This document shows, piece by piece, positions 11,544 to 19,751 of a DNA stretch of 64,000 bases. The notes beneath the pieces are model-generated. The model was given only the letters and a program-made list of their open reading frames with translations, had not been told where the DNA came from and made no database searches. This DNA comes from Rhodothalassiaceae bacterium. Its GTDB lineage: Bacteria > Pseudomonadota > Alphaproteobacteria > Sphingomonadales > Rhodothalassiaceae. Position 1 is the stretch's first letter; every line of letters starts with the position of its first letter. A program made the translations under genes and the position numbers. The stretch is from contig BPKC01000001.1 of the NCBI GenBank assembly GCA_026004935.1, positions 2,703,381-2,767,380 of the forward strand. Direction: 5' to 3'.

Positions 11544-11676
11544 GCGCCCTCGCGCGGCCCGCGCCTTGGCGCTTGCAAATCGCGTCCGCCGCCACTATGT
11601 TCCCGCCGCCGCCGGCCGGGGCCATCATTCGCCCGCGCCGACGCCATGGCGGCCGACCGGCCGTCCGGTCCCACGG

Positions 11677-11752
11677 GCCGATGTAGCTCAGCTGGTAGAG
11701 CAGCGCATTCGTAATGCGCGGGTCGGGGGTTCGAGTCCCTCCATCGGCACCA
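11677..11752 (+). tRNA. tRNA-Thr (anticodon CGT)
   Basis: A complete cloverleaf. The acceptor strands GCCGATG/CATCGGC pair, the anticodon stem GCGCA/TGCGC encloses the loop TTCGTAA with anticodon CGT, a GGTTCGAGTCC T-arm follows, and CCA is encoded. CGT reads ACG, a threonine codon. Its 3' end has been used as an integration site: 19 bases are repeated at 15878-15896. Confidence 0.97.
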
Positions 11753-11754
11753 TC
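11736..11754 (+). repeat. attL-like direct repeat in tRNA-Thr 3' end
   Basis: TCCCTCCATCGGCACCATC comprises part of the T-arm, the acceptor 3' strand and CCA. It is repeated exactly at 15878-15896, which marks the island boundary and leaves the tRNA functional. Confidence 0.85.
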
Positions 11755-11804
11755 TGCCGGCAACGCATTGAAGCTGCTGATCGCACAGGTTTTTCCGATG
11801 CGGG

Positions 11805-11826
11805 TGGTACACAAGACTGGTACACA
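11805..11826 (+). repeat. Two TGGTACACA boxes near the left end of the island
   Basis: TGGTACACA occurs at 11805-11813 and 11818-11826, 13 bases apart start to start. A third exact box (15807-15815) and a degenerate fourth (TGGTCCACG, 15821-15829) lie near the right end. Spacing and placement suit integrase arm-type binding sites; that role is inferred. Confidence 0.6.
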
Positions 11827-12154
11827 TCGCCCCGGGGAAGACGTGAAGAGAACCCGCTATCTCATCCGCATCGGCCACCTCCGGTACGTGCGCATCCGCC
11901 GGCCGAAGGAGGTCGACCGGATCCGTCATCGCGATTGGCGCCCGCGCGGACGTGCACGCCCCATCGTGAGAGGCTTCCGCCGACATCGGACGGCAAGACA
12001 GCACGAGTAGATCCCCGCTTGAGAACGGTTGAGCGGCGGGAGCAGAAGTCTTGCCATATACATCTCTCCGGTTGACCGATTGGGCTGACCGCCCCAATAT
12101 GGTGGCCCGGAAACACGCTCTTCTCGGGGAAAAGGGGCGGGAAGGTCTCCTGTC

Positions 12155-12577
12155 ATGCCGGAGCTTCTGGCGGGTCAGGTCCAGCGCAAGCTCGGCGCGG
12201 TGCCGAGCCGGGTTCATGGCGACATCTCCGGCGCCTTCAAGGAGCTGCGCAAGCTGCCCAAGGACGACGATCGCCTCCGGGCAAAGGCCGGGGCCGGCTC
12301 GTGCGTCCCGGATCCGAACAGGGCCGGCGACCTGAAGAAGCTCCGCGGGCGGGCATGGCCGCCCGCCTGTGAGCAGGACCGCGAGTCCGCCTTGAGGCGC
12401 CCCAAAGTGTTCCGCCGCGAGGCGGTGCGCGTCGCCTTCAGGAAGGCGTGGCAAGAGCGGGACTATCCGACCATTCTCGCGGTGGCGCGCAAGATCCCCG
12501 AGAACGCCCTCCAGGAGAATCCCAGGCTCCTCATGTGGTACGAGCTGGCGCTTACCCGATCCGGGGAGGACGGATAA
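12155..12577 (+). pseudogene. C-terminal remnant of a larger defence-type gene
   Basis: A 140-codon open frame that looks like the joined remains of a longer protein. The last part (FRKAWQERDYPTILAVARK, then ENPRLLMWYELALTR) reads as a genuine conserved tail, whereas the front is atypical. From memory such tails occur in large proteins of DNA-modification defence loci, but I cannot name the family securely. It ends 26 bases before the TrlF-like start, consistent with a former operon. No convincing ribosome-binding site or start was found. Confidence 0.45.
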
Positions 12578-12602
12578 CGCTATGAGTCATGGGAGGAAGG
12601 GC

Positions 12603-15281
12603 ATGAGCGATACAGATCCCATGGCGGAGGCGCTGAAGCTGCCCAGCGGCGCACGGTTCTATCGCTGCGCGCTTCAGGTTAATCCATTCGACTACGTCAA
12701 GCGTCATAACAGGGAAACGGCGTTTGAGGATGAGACGTCATACAACGCCGCCATCGTGCAGGCCTGTCTCGATCACGATATTGAGGTCATTGCTATCACT
12801 GACCACTACCGGGTTCACACAGCCGACGGCCTAGCCAAGGCAGCGCGTGACGCAGGTATTCATGTGTTTCCTGGCTTCGAGGCCGTTACCAAAGACGGCG
12901 TTCACATTCTGTGCTTGTTTGAACCAGGTAGAACCACACGAGAGTTGGAACGTATACTTGGCGACTGCGGAATCCACCGGGATGAAGCCGCATCGCCCAC
13001 TGGGAGATATGATGTCATAGAGTTTCTCAAGACAGCTATCCATTCATGGGGAGCGGTTTGTGTAGCAGCTCACGTTGCATCGGATGGTGGGCTCCTCAAG
13101 AGGCTCAGTGGTCAGCCAGCCATAAAAGCGTGGACCTCGCCCCACCTTCTCGCCTGTGCGCTTCCTGGGCCCATCACTGATGCTCCGAACGGCATCCGCC
13201 AGATTCTGGGGAACAAAAATGCGGACTACCGCCGAGATCGACCGGTCGCCGTTATCAACGCCCAAGACGTATCAAGCCCAGAGGACTTCGATAAACCTGG
13301 CGCGTCCTGCTGGATAAAGATGTCCGCGGTCTCCGTCGAAGGCTTACGACAGGCCTTCCTCGATCCTTCTTCACGGATCAGGTTGGCCAGTGACCCGGTC
13401 CCGGAGGAGCACGAAGAGTTCCTGGCACTAACGTGGCAGGGTGGCTTTCTCGACGGCGCCGCGATTCATTTCAACGAGAATCTCAATGTTCTGATCGGTG
13501 GCCGAGGCACCGGCAAATCTACCGTCATCGAAAGCCTCCGTTATGTGTTGGGGCTCGAGCCTCTTGGCGACGACGCCCGCAAGGTACACGAAGGCATTGT
13601 GCGCCATGTCCTGCGTAATGGCACCAAGATTTCACTCCTGGTGCGTGCTCATCGGCCTGCAAAGCGGGATTATCTTATCGAGAGGACGATTCCGAATCCG
13701 CCGATAGTGCGCGATGAATCCGGTAATGTCCTGCAGGTATCGCCCACCCACATCATTCCACAAGTTGAGGTGTATGGTCAGCATGAGATTTCCGAGCTGA
13801 CGAAAAGCCGTGAAAAGCTCACGCACCTGTTGGAACGATTCATCGACCGTGACGCAACCCTAGCACAGCCCAAGAACGACTTGAAGGAAAGGCTCGAGCG
13901 CATACGGGCCAGGATTATCGAGGTGTGGAAAGAACAGAAGGGGATCGAGGATCGCCTTGCGACCCTGCCGGCACTCGAGGAGACCATTCGGCGCTTCCAA
14001 GAAGCAGGAGTAGAGGAGCGCCTGAAGGAACAAAGCCTGCTGGTGCAAGAGGAAAAGGTCCTTGAAACTGCTTTCGAACGCCTTGAACCATTCCGCGAAG
14101 TACTTGACCAGATGGGGCGCCATCTCCCCGTAGATCGCAACTTTCTGTCAGCTGAAGCCTTGAAGGAGTTGCCGGGCAAAGAAGTATTGATGGAAGCGGA
14201 TCAGGTTCTCAAGCGCTTCAGCGAGGCCCTCAATGCCATCAGGGCTCAGGTAGCAACGGCCATCCAGGACGCCGAGGAGGGACTCAAATCAGTTAAGCGC
14301 AAATGGGAGGAACGAGAGAGGGCCGTCAAGCAACAGTATGAGAAGATCCTCCGGGACTTGCAGAAGTCGAAGATTGACGGCGAGGAGTTCATTCAACTGC
14401 GTCGGCAAATTGAGGAGCTTCGCCCCCTTCAAGAACGACAGGGTAAGCTGGCGCGGGACGCGGAGAGATACCTATGTGAGCGGCGAAAGCTGCTCGCGCA
14501 ATGGGAGGACGTAAAGACGAAAGAATTCCGCAAACTGGAACGCGCAGCCAAAAGGGTTAATCGCAAATTAAGGAACCGCGTCAGGGTGACGGTTGCCTTT
14601 GCCGGCAATCGAGAACCGTTGTGCAAGCTGCTTCGCGATGAAGTGGGCGGCCGCCTTTCCGAGGCACTGGACGTGCTGAGCCAGCGTGAGGACCTATCAC
14701 TCGTTGATCTGGCAAGTACATTCCGAGAAGGCAAGGATGCCCTATGTAAGAAGTATGGCCTTTCCCAGTCGCAAGCTGAGCGGCTTGCGCAAGCCGATCC
14801 AGACTTGGTTATGAAGATTGAGGAGCTGGACCTCCCTTCAACAACGACAGTTGAACTGAATGTAGCCCCGGAGGGCGAGGACGCACAGTGGCAAACTCTC
14901 GAAGAGTTGTCGACCGGCCAGAAGGCTACGGCAGTACTGCTGCTCTTGCTGCTGGAAGCCAATGCGCCGTTGGTAGTCGACCAGCCTGAGGACGATCTTG
15001 ACAACCGGTTCATTACCGACGGCGTCGTTCCCAGGATGAAAGAAGAAAAGCGGCGTCGCCAATTCATATTCGCCACTCACAACGCGAACATCCCCGTACT
15101 TGGAGATGCCGAGTTAATCGTAGGTCTAACCGCCTTTGGCGAGGCAGGTCAAGGAAAGGCCAAGCTGCCCAGCGAGCATATGGGTTCCATCGATACCCTG
15201 CTGGTGCGGGAGCTTGTTGAAGAGGTCCTTGAAGGAGGAAAGGACGCTTTCGAGATGCGGAGAAGGAAATATGGCTTTTGA
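12603..15281 (+). CDS. TrlF-like PHP-domain / SMC-type ATPase
   Basis: 892 residues. An N-terminal PHP-like phosphoesterase region (about 1-270) has AITDHYRVH, FPGFEAVTKDGVH and VAAHV, but the first HxH metal motif is replaced by LQVNP. An ABC/SMC-type ATPase follows: Walker A GGRGTGKST (about 299-307), a long coiled coil (about 400-680), the signature ELSTGQKA and Walker B PLVVDQPEDDLDN, then a late THNANIP switch. This architecture matches TrlF-family ATPases found in bacterial defence islands; anti-phage or DNA-processing activity is inferred. ATG 12603 follows GGGAGG by 6 bases; ATG 12582 is possible. Composition is less GC-rich than the chromosome, supporting transfer. Confidence 0.85.
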   Translation: MSDTDPMAEALKLPSGARFYRCALQVNPFDYVKRHNRETAFEDETSYNAAIVQACLDHDIEVIAITDHYRVHTADGLAKAARDAGIHVFPGFEAVTKDGVHILCLFEPGRTTRELERILGDCGIHRDEAASPTGRYDVIEFLKTAIHSWGAVCVAAHVASDGGLLKRLSGQPAIKAWTSPHLLACALPGPITDAPNGIRQILGNKNADYRRDRPVAVINAQDVSSPEDFDKPGASCWIKMSAVSVEGLRQAFLDPSSRIRLASDPVPEEHEEFLALTWQGGFLDGAAIHFNENLNVLIGGRGTGKSTVIESLRYVLGLEPLGDDARKVHEGIVRHVLRNGTKISLLVRAHRPAKRDYLIERTIPNPPIVRDESGNVLQVSPTHIIPQVEVYGQHEISELTKSREKLTHLLERFIDRDATLAQPKNDLKERLERIRARIIEVWKEQKGIEDRLATLPALEETIRRFQEAGVEERLKEQSLLVQEEKVLETAFERLEPFREVLDQMGRHLPVDRNFLSAEALKELPGKEVLMEADQVLKRFSEALNAIRAQVATAIQDAEEGLKSVKRKWEERERAVKQQYEKILRDLQKSKIDGEEFIQLRRQIEELRPLQERQGKLARDAERYLCERRKLLAQWEDVKTKEFRKLERAAKRVNRKLRNRVRVTVAFAGNREPLCKLLRDEVGGRLSEALDVLSQREDLSLVDLASTFREGKDALCKKYGLSQSQAERLAQADPDLVMKIEELDLPSTTTVELNVAPEGEDAQWQTLEELSTGQKATAVLLLLLLEANAPLVVDQPEDDLDNRFITDGVVPRMKEEKRRRQFIFATHNANIPVLGDAELIVGLTAFGEAGQGKAKLPSEHMGSIDTLLVRELVEEVLEGGKDAFEMRRRKYGF

Positions 15282-15328
15282 AAGGCGGGCAACGAGAGCC
15301 TTTCGTTGATGGGAGAAGTCGAACAACA

Positions 15329-15592
15329 ATGACCCTGTCGGTGGAAAACGACAACTCGTACTACAACCCGGACCACGGGCAGCTCTGCCGGGTCGTCGAG
15401 ACCCGGACGCTCTCTGGGGATACCTTCGGCCGCGTCTGGCTGCCGGGCGAGGATGCCGTGGGGCGGCTGCGCGCCACGCCCCGCCAGGAGCTCGTGACAA
15501 AGCTCCATCCACGGGCCGACATGCGGCTTGGGAAGCCGTCAGCTCCGGATCCCGCGCCCGTGGCGTGTCGCCCATCACCGTCCAGAAGGTGA
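15329..15592 (+). pseudogene. N-terminal remnant of a helicase-type defence gene
   Basis: The frame opens MTLSVENDNSYYNPDHGQLC and continues CRVVETRTLSGDTFGRVWLP then GEDAVGRLRATP. The block resembles, from memory, the N-terminal accessory domain of DEAD/SNF2-type helicases in defence islands. After about 55 residues the resemblance stops and the frame ends, so only the front of the gene remains. It lies 47 bases downstream of the TrlF-like gene and was probably the next gene of that operon. Confidence 0.4.
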
Positions 15593-15806
15593 TAAAGGAG
15601 GCGCTGGAGCGGCCCGACGAGCTCCGCGCCCACCCGTAGCGTAGCACGCCCTTCCCTTGCCGTTCTCGCGGAAAGCCGCGCCCGGCCTCACCGGACCGTG
15701 AAGTGGATCAGGCGATCAGGCCGCGGCCTGCGGCCTCGCGCGGGCGCGCGAGGGGTCTGCGTTTTTGCTGCGCCTTGATCGAAGCACTGGCAGACTGCTG
15801 CTCCTC

Positions 15807-15829
15807 TGGTACACACGGCCTGGTCCACG
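15807..15829 (+). repeat. TGGTACACA box pair near the right end of the island
   Basis: TGGTACACA at 15807-15815 and the degenerate TGGTCCACG at 15821-15829. They mirror the pair at 11805-11826. The rest of 15593-15877 holds no gene I can support. Confidence 0.5.
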
Positions 15830-15877
15830 CTGGAAAAACGCGCGTGAGATCAAGCTCTTAATGACATGCGGATGGTC

Positions 15878-15896
15878 TCCCTCCATCGGCACCATC
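15878..15896 (+). repeat. attR-like copy of the tRNA-Thr 3' end
   Basis: Nineteen bases identical to 11736-11754, without the rest of a tRNA. It marks the right boundary of the island, 85 bases beyond the 3' end of the leftward ABC ATPase gene. Confidence 0.85.
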
Positions 15897-15980
15897 GCCC
15901 GCTTCGTCATGAGAAGGCTCTTTTGAGAGCGCGTCATCGGGCGCCGACGGCAGGAGGCGGCGCGCGCTGCGGGCCCGCCT

Positions 15981-16721
15981 TCACACCGCCGCGAGCAGGT
16001 TTTCGGAGACGATGCGGCCGTCGAAGAGGTGGACGATGCGCTTCGCCCATTCCGCATGCGCCGGCGAATGGGTGACCATGACGATGGTCGAGCCCTCCTC
16101 GTTGAGCTCCTTGAGCATCTCCATCACCTCCTGACCCTGCACCGAGTCCAGATTGCCCGTGGGCTCGTCGGCAAGGATCAGGTCGGGCTCGGCGACGAGC
16201 GCGCGCGCCACCGCCACGCGCTGCTGCTGGCCGCCGGAAAGCTGGCTCGGCCGGTGACGGGCGCGGTGGGCGATGCCGAAGCGCTCCATCACCGCCTCCA
16301 CGCGCGCACGCCGCTCCTTCTTCGACATGCCGAGATAGAGCAGCGCCAGCTCGATGTTCTCGAACACGGTCAGCTCGTCGATCAGGTTGAAGCTCTGGAA
16401 GATGAAGCCGACGTGGCCCTTGCGCAGCTTCGCGAGCCTGCGTTCCGGCCAGCCGGCGATGTCCCGGCCGCGGAACCAGTAGTGGCCGGAGGTCGGCGCA
16501 TCGAGCATGCCGAGGATGTTGAGCAGCGTCGACTTCCCGCAGCCCGAAGGCCCCATCACCGCCACGAACTCCCCCTCCTCGATGGTGAGCGACACCCCGT
16601 CGAGCGCCACCGTCTCCACCTCGCCGGTGCGGTAGACCTTGGTGATCTCCTCCAGCCGCACCAGCGGCTCGTTGGCGCGGACGTCTTCCGGCCGGACGGC
16701 CGTCGCGGCTTGCTCGCTCAT
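15981..16721 (-). CDS. ABC transporter ATP-binding protein (MacB/LolD type)
   Basis: 246 residues of a MacB/LolD/FtsE-class ATPase. It shows Walker [10 protein letters not shown], a Q-loop in FIFQSFNLI, signature [10 protein letters not shown], Walker [13 protein letters not shown] and the H-loop VTHSP. Such ATPases power FtsX-like permeases in mechanotransmission or tripartite efflux systems. The start overlaps the adaptor stop by 4 bases (ATGA), so the two are translationally coupled. No FtsX-like permease follows; the next thing downstream is the island boundary at 15896. Confidence 0.94.
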   Translation of the reverse strand: MSEQAATAVRPEDVRANEPLVRLEEITKVYRTGEVETVALDGVSLTIEEGEFVAVMGPSGCGKSTLLNILGMLDAPTSGHYWFRGRDIAGWPERRLAKLRKGHVGFIFQSFNLIDELTVFENIELALLYLGMSKKERRARVEAVMERFGIAHRARHRPSQLSGGQQQRVAVARALVAEPDLILADEPTGNLDSVQGQEVMEMLKELNEEGSTIVMVTHSPAHAEWAKRIVHLFDGRIVSENLLAAV

Positions 16722-17983
16722 GATGCCTCCCCTTTCTCGAGCTCCAGTCTATCCATCTCCGCGAAACCGGCATAGGAGCTGATCACCACCTCCTCCCCTT
16801 CCGACAGCCCCTCCAGCACCTCGATGAAGCGGGCGTTGCGCCGGCCGAGCCGCACGCTGCGTTTTACCGCTCGGCGGCCATCCGGGGTGACGACGAAGAT
16901 CCAGTTCCCGCCGGTGTCCTGGTAGAACGGCCCGTTCGGAATCAGCAGCGCCGGCTCGGGATCCGAGAGCGTGAGCTTGAGCGGCAGGCTCTGGCCGCGC
17001 CGGATCCCGGCGGGCGGGGCGCCCTCGAACACGAAGTCGACGAGGAACTGCCCGCTGCGCACCTGCGGGTAGATCTTCTTCAGCCGCAGGGCGTAGTCGC
17101 GGCCCTCGAATTCGAGCTCCGCCCGCTGCCCGACCTCCACGCGCGGCAGATAGAATTCGTCCACGGCCGCCTGCAGCTTGAAGTGATCGGGGTCGTCGAT
17201 CTGGCCGATGCGGGTGCCCGGCGACAGCGACTGGCCCGGTTGCAGATCGAAGGCGGTGAGCAGGCCGGCCACCGGCGCGCGCACCTCGAGGGCCGCCAGA
17301 TTGCGCCGGGCGAGCGCGAGATTGCGCTCGAGCTGGGCTGTCAGATCCTTCTGCTGGCGGATCTGGGCCTGCTGCAGCCGGCGGTCGCTTTCCTGGGCCT
17401 TCAGCGTCACCTCTCGCCGGCGCCGCCAGTAGGCGAGCTCGTCCATCGTCTGTTCATAGTCCTGGCGGCTGACGGCTCCCGTCTTCACCAGCGCCTCGCG
17501 CCGCGCGGCAAGCCGCGAAAGACGGGTGATCTGGTAGTCGATCTCCACCAGATTGCGCTCGTGCTCCAGAGCGTTGCGGGCGAACTGGAGCTCCAGCGTG
17601 CGCAGATTGTTGAGCTGCTCGGTGACATCCGCCTCGCGCGCGATGACCTCGAGCTGCAGCCCCGGATTGGACAGCCGCACGAGAAGCTGGCCCTTCTCGA
17701 CCCGCGCGCCGTCCTCCACGAAGATCTGCTCCACCCGGCCCCCCTCGACCGCATCAAGGAACACGGTGGCCGCCGGCACCACCGTGCCGCGCAGCGGAAT
17801 GAAGTCCTCGAAGGTTCCCGTCGTGACCCGGGCCGTGCGCAGAAGGCCGGTCTCGATCCTGAGCACCCGCCCGCCCTCGGGCCAGAAGGCCCACAGCAGC
17901 AGCGCAAGGCCGATGACGCCGGCCGCCGTCGCGAGGGCCGGCAGGAACCAGCGCGGGAAGCGGCGCTTGACCGGCCGGTCCAT
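16718..17983 (-). CDS. Periplasmic adaptor (membrane fusion) protein, HlyD/MacA type
   Basis: 421 residues: an N-terminal membrane helix (LPALATAAGVIGLALLLWAF), a biotinyl-lipoyl-like half (VEQIFVEDGARVEKGQLLVR), a long coiled-coil hairpin (about 120-240), the second lipoyl half (ALEVRAPVAGLLTAFDLQPG) and C-terminal beta-barrel domains. It would link an inner-membrane ABC permease to an outer-membrane channel. The start is uncertain: MDRPVKRRF at 17983 looks typical, while GTG 18061 or ATG 18112 would extend it. A sigma-54 promoter lies upstream at 18245-18260. Confidence 0.88.
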   Translation of the reverse strand: MDRPVKRRFPRWFLPALATAAGVIGLALLLWAFWPEGGRVLRIETGLLRTARVTTGTFEDFIPLRGTVVPAATVFLDAVEGGRVEQIFVEDGARVEKGQLLVRLSNPGLQLEVIAREADVTEQLNNLRTLELQFARNALEHERNLVEIDYQITRLSRLAARREALVKTGAVSRQDYEQTMDELAYWRRRREVTLKAQESDRRLQQAQIRQQKDLTAQLERNLALARRNLAALEVRAPVAGLLTAFDLQPGQSLSPGTRIGQIDDPDHFKLQAAVDEFYLPRVEVGQRAELEFEGRDYALRLKKIYPQVRSGQFLVDFVFEGAPPAGIRRGQSLPLKLTLSDPEPALLIPNGPFYQDTGGNWIFVVTPDGRRAVKRSVRLGRRNARFIEVLEGLSEGEEVVISSYAGFAEMDRLELEKGEAS

Positions 17984-18218
17984 GCCGGCGCCGCTGACGG
18001 CCCGCAGCCGCTCGCCGCCTCCGCCGGTCGGCTCCAGCCTGTGCACCCGCCGCTCCCTCACGGACCATACCCCCGCATCCGGCGCATCCTGCCCGCCCCG
18101 CCCCCGAAACATGCCGCACCGGCACCGCGGTCACCCTTCCGCGGCCGCCCGCGCACCGCGGCCCCGCTCGCCGCCGCCCCCCGCGAAGCCGCCGCCGGAT
18201 GACGCGGCCCGGGCGGCA

Positions 18219-18234
18219 TGTCCCCACCCGGACA
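18219..18234. promoter_or_regulatory. Putative regulator site 1, TGTCC-N6-GGACA
   Basis: TGTCCccacccGGACA, extended by CA/TG on each side to a 7-6-7 inverted repeat. It falls at the predicted start of transcription of the sigma-54 promoter of the adaptor operon. It shares its pattern with the sites at 18314 and 18334, so all three probably bind the divergently encoded NtrC-type regulator (inference). Confidence 0.6.
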
Positions 18235-18244
18235 TGGTCTTCAG

Positions 18245-18260
18245 GGCAACCGCCATGCCA
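18245..18260 (-). promoter_or_regulatory. Sigma-54 promoter for the adaptor-ABC operon
   Basis: On the minus strand the sequence is TGGCATGGCGGTTGCC, against the consensus TGGCAC-N5-TTGC. The -24 GG and -12 GC have the required spacing. It reads towards the adaptor-ABC genes, with a transcription start near 18235. The neighbouring gene encodes a sigma-54 activator, which supports the call. Confidence 0.75.
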
Positions 18261-18313
18261 GATCAGATCTCATTGATAATCAGATAGTTGGTCCCTCCTG
18301 CCGTCCGCCCCCT

Positions 18314-18329
18314 TGTCCGCTTGCGGACA
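18314..18329. promoter_or_regulatory. Putative enhancer site 2, TGTCC-N6-GGACA
   Basis: TGTCCGCTTGCGGACA is a perfect 7-2-7 palindrome. It is centred about 87 bases upstream of the predicted start of the leftward sigma-54 transcript, the usual distance for an NtrC-type enhancer. It also lies upstream of the regulator's own start, so autoregulation is possible. Confidence 0.65.
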
Positions 18330-18333
18330 GCCG

Positions 18334-18349
18334 TGTACGATATCGGACA
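18334..18349. promoter_or_regulatory. Putative enhancer site 3, TGTaC-N6-GGACA
   Basis: TGTACgatatcGGACA, one mismatch from the other two sites. It begins exactly 20 bases after site 2, about two helical turns, so dimers would sit on the same DNA face and could assemble cooperatively. Confidence 0.6.
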
Positions 18350-18386
18350 GGTCGGACGTGGGGGAAGGGGCCGGGAGGCGTCCGGG

Positions 18387-19751
18387 TTGGGCGAGGTGTT
18401 GCCCGCACGGCTTCTCATCGTCGATGACGACGCGGACGTGCTCACCTCCGCGCGGCTGCTGCTTGCGCCCGCCTTCGCCGCCGTCGAGACGGCCCGCGGG
18501 CCCGAAGGCCTTGCCGCACGCGTGCGCGAGGGGGCGTTCGACGTCGTCCTGCTCGACATGAACTTCACGCCGGGCGCAAGCGACGGGGCCGAAGGGCTGG
18601 CCGCGCTCGCGGAGCTGAAGGCTCTGGATGATCCGCCGGAGGTCGTGATGATGACGGCCTATGGCGCGCTCGAGCCGGCGGTGGCGGCGATGAAGGCGGG
18701 CGCGCACGACTTCGTCGTCAAGCCGTGGGAGAACGAGAAGCTCCTTGCCACCATGCGCGCGGCCGCCGGCATGGCCCTCGCCCGCCGCCGGGCCGAGCGC
18801 GCCGACCGCCGCGCCGCGGCGCTGGCTGAGGCGACGGCAGGAGCCGGCCAGCCGCTGATCGCCCGCTCGAAGGCGATGCGGGCCGTGCTCGAGACGGTCG
18901 AGCGGATCGCCGACAGCGATGCGAGCGTGCTGATCCTCGGCGAGCACGGCGTCGGCAAGGAGCTCGTCGCGCGCGCGATCCATCTCGCCTCGCGGCGCCG
19001 GCGCGGGCCATTCATCGCCGTCGATCTCGGCGCCATCCCGGAACAGCTCTTCGAATCGACCCTCTTCGGCCACCGCAAGGGCGCGTTCACGGGCGCGGGC
19101 GAGGCGCTCGTCGGCCGCATCGTCGCCGCCGACGGCGGCACCCTGTTCCTCGACGAGCTGGGCAACCTGCCGCTCGCCCAGCAGGCGAAGCTTCTGCGCG
19201 TGCTCGAGACCCGCGAGGTGACCCCGCTCGGTGCGACGCGCGCCGAGGAGGTGGACATCCGCGTGATCTCGGCCACGAACCTCGCGCGCGCGGAACTAGC
19301 CGATCCCGGGCGTCTGCGCCGCGATCTCCTATACCGCCTCAACACGATCGTCATCGAGGTGCCGCCGCTGAGAGTCCGGCAGGCCGACATCCTGCCGATC
19401 GCCGAACACTATCTCGCCTACTACGCCCGCCGCTACGGCCGGCCGCTGCTGCCGCTGTCGGAGGAGGCGCGGGCCGCGCTTGTCGCCCACGACTGGCCCG
19501 GCAATGTCCGCGCGCTCCGGCATGCCGCCGAACGCGCGGTGCTGATGGCCTCCGGCGAGGCATACGGGCCGGGGGATTTCGGTCTCGACCAGGCGGCCCG
19601 CGCGGCGGCCGCCGGCACGCTGGACGAGCTCACCCGCCAGGCGGTCGCCGAGGCGCTTGCGGCCTGCGGCGGCAACGTCTCGCGCGCAGCCCGCCGGCTC
19701 GGGATCAGCCGCGCCGCCCTCTACCGCCGGATGGAGAAATATGGTCTTTGA
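18387..19751 (+). CDS. Sigma-54-dependent response regulator (NtrC family)
   Basis: 454 residues. The receiver domain (about 8-120) has LIVDDD, the phosphoacceptor in VVLLDMNF (about D57) and KPW. The AAA+ domain (about 150-385) has GEHGVGKE as Walker A, ESTLFGHRKGAFTGA containing the GAFTGA sigma-54 contact loop, and GTLFLDELGN. The Fis-type helix-turn-helix ends the protein (GNVSRAARRLGISRAALYRR). TTG 18387 follows GGGAGG by 8 bases; GTG 18396 is the alternative. The kinase gene overlaps its end by 11 bases. Its targets are probably the TGTCC-N6-GGACA sites upstream. Confidence 0.93.
   Translation: MGEVLPARLLIVDDDADVLTSARLLLAPAFAAVETARGPEGLAARVREGAFDVVLLDMNFTPGASDGAEGLAALAELKALDDPPEVVMMTAYGALEPAVAAMKAGAHDFVVKPWENEKLLATMRAAAGMALARRRAERADRRAAALAEATAGAGQPLIARSKAMRAVLETVERIADSDASVLILGEHGVGKELVARAIHLASRRRRGPFIAVDLGAIPEQLFESTLFGHRKGAFTGAGEALVGRIVAADGGTLFLDELGNLPLAQQAKLLRVLETREVTPLGATRAEEVDIRVISATNLARAELADPGRLRRDLLYRLNTIVIEVPPLRVRQADILPIAEHYLAYYARRYGRPLLPLSEEARAALVAHDWPGNVRALRHAAERAVLMASGEAYGPGDFGLDQAARAAAAGTLDELTRQAVAEALAACGGNVSRAARRLGISRAALYRRMEKYGL

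Larger units (their letters stand above)
11736..15896. mobile_element. Decayed genomic island integrated at tRNA-Thr
   Basis: The island is bounded by a 19-bp direct repeat, the tRNA-Thr 3' end at 11736-11754 and its copy at 15878-15896. Just inside each end are TGGTACACA boxes. Content: one intact TrlF-like ATPase gene between two truncated genes, with base composition less GC-rich than the chromosome. No integrase or recombinase gene is present. I infer a former tyrosine-integrase island that lost its integrase and most cargo. The stretch 11757-12154 holds no gene I can support. Confidence 0.8.

Noticed and set aside
11714-12010. A 98-codon plus-strand frame starting inside tRNA-Thr
   Set aside because: It begins within the tRNA and crosses the att region and the TGGTACACA boxes. 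It has no ribosome-binding site and no recognisable domain.
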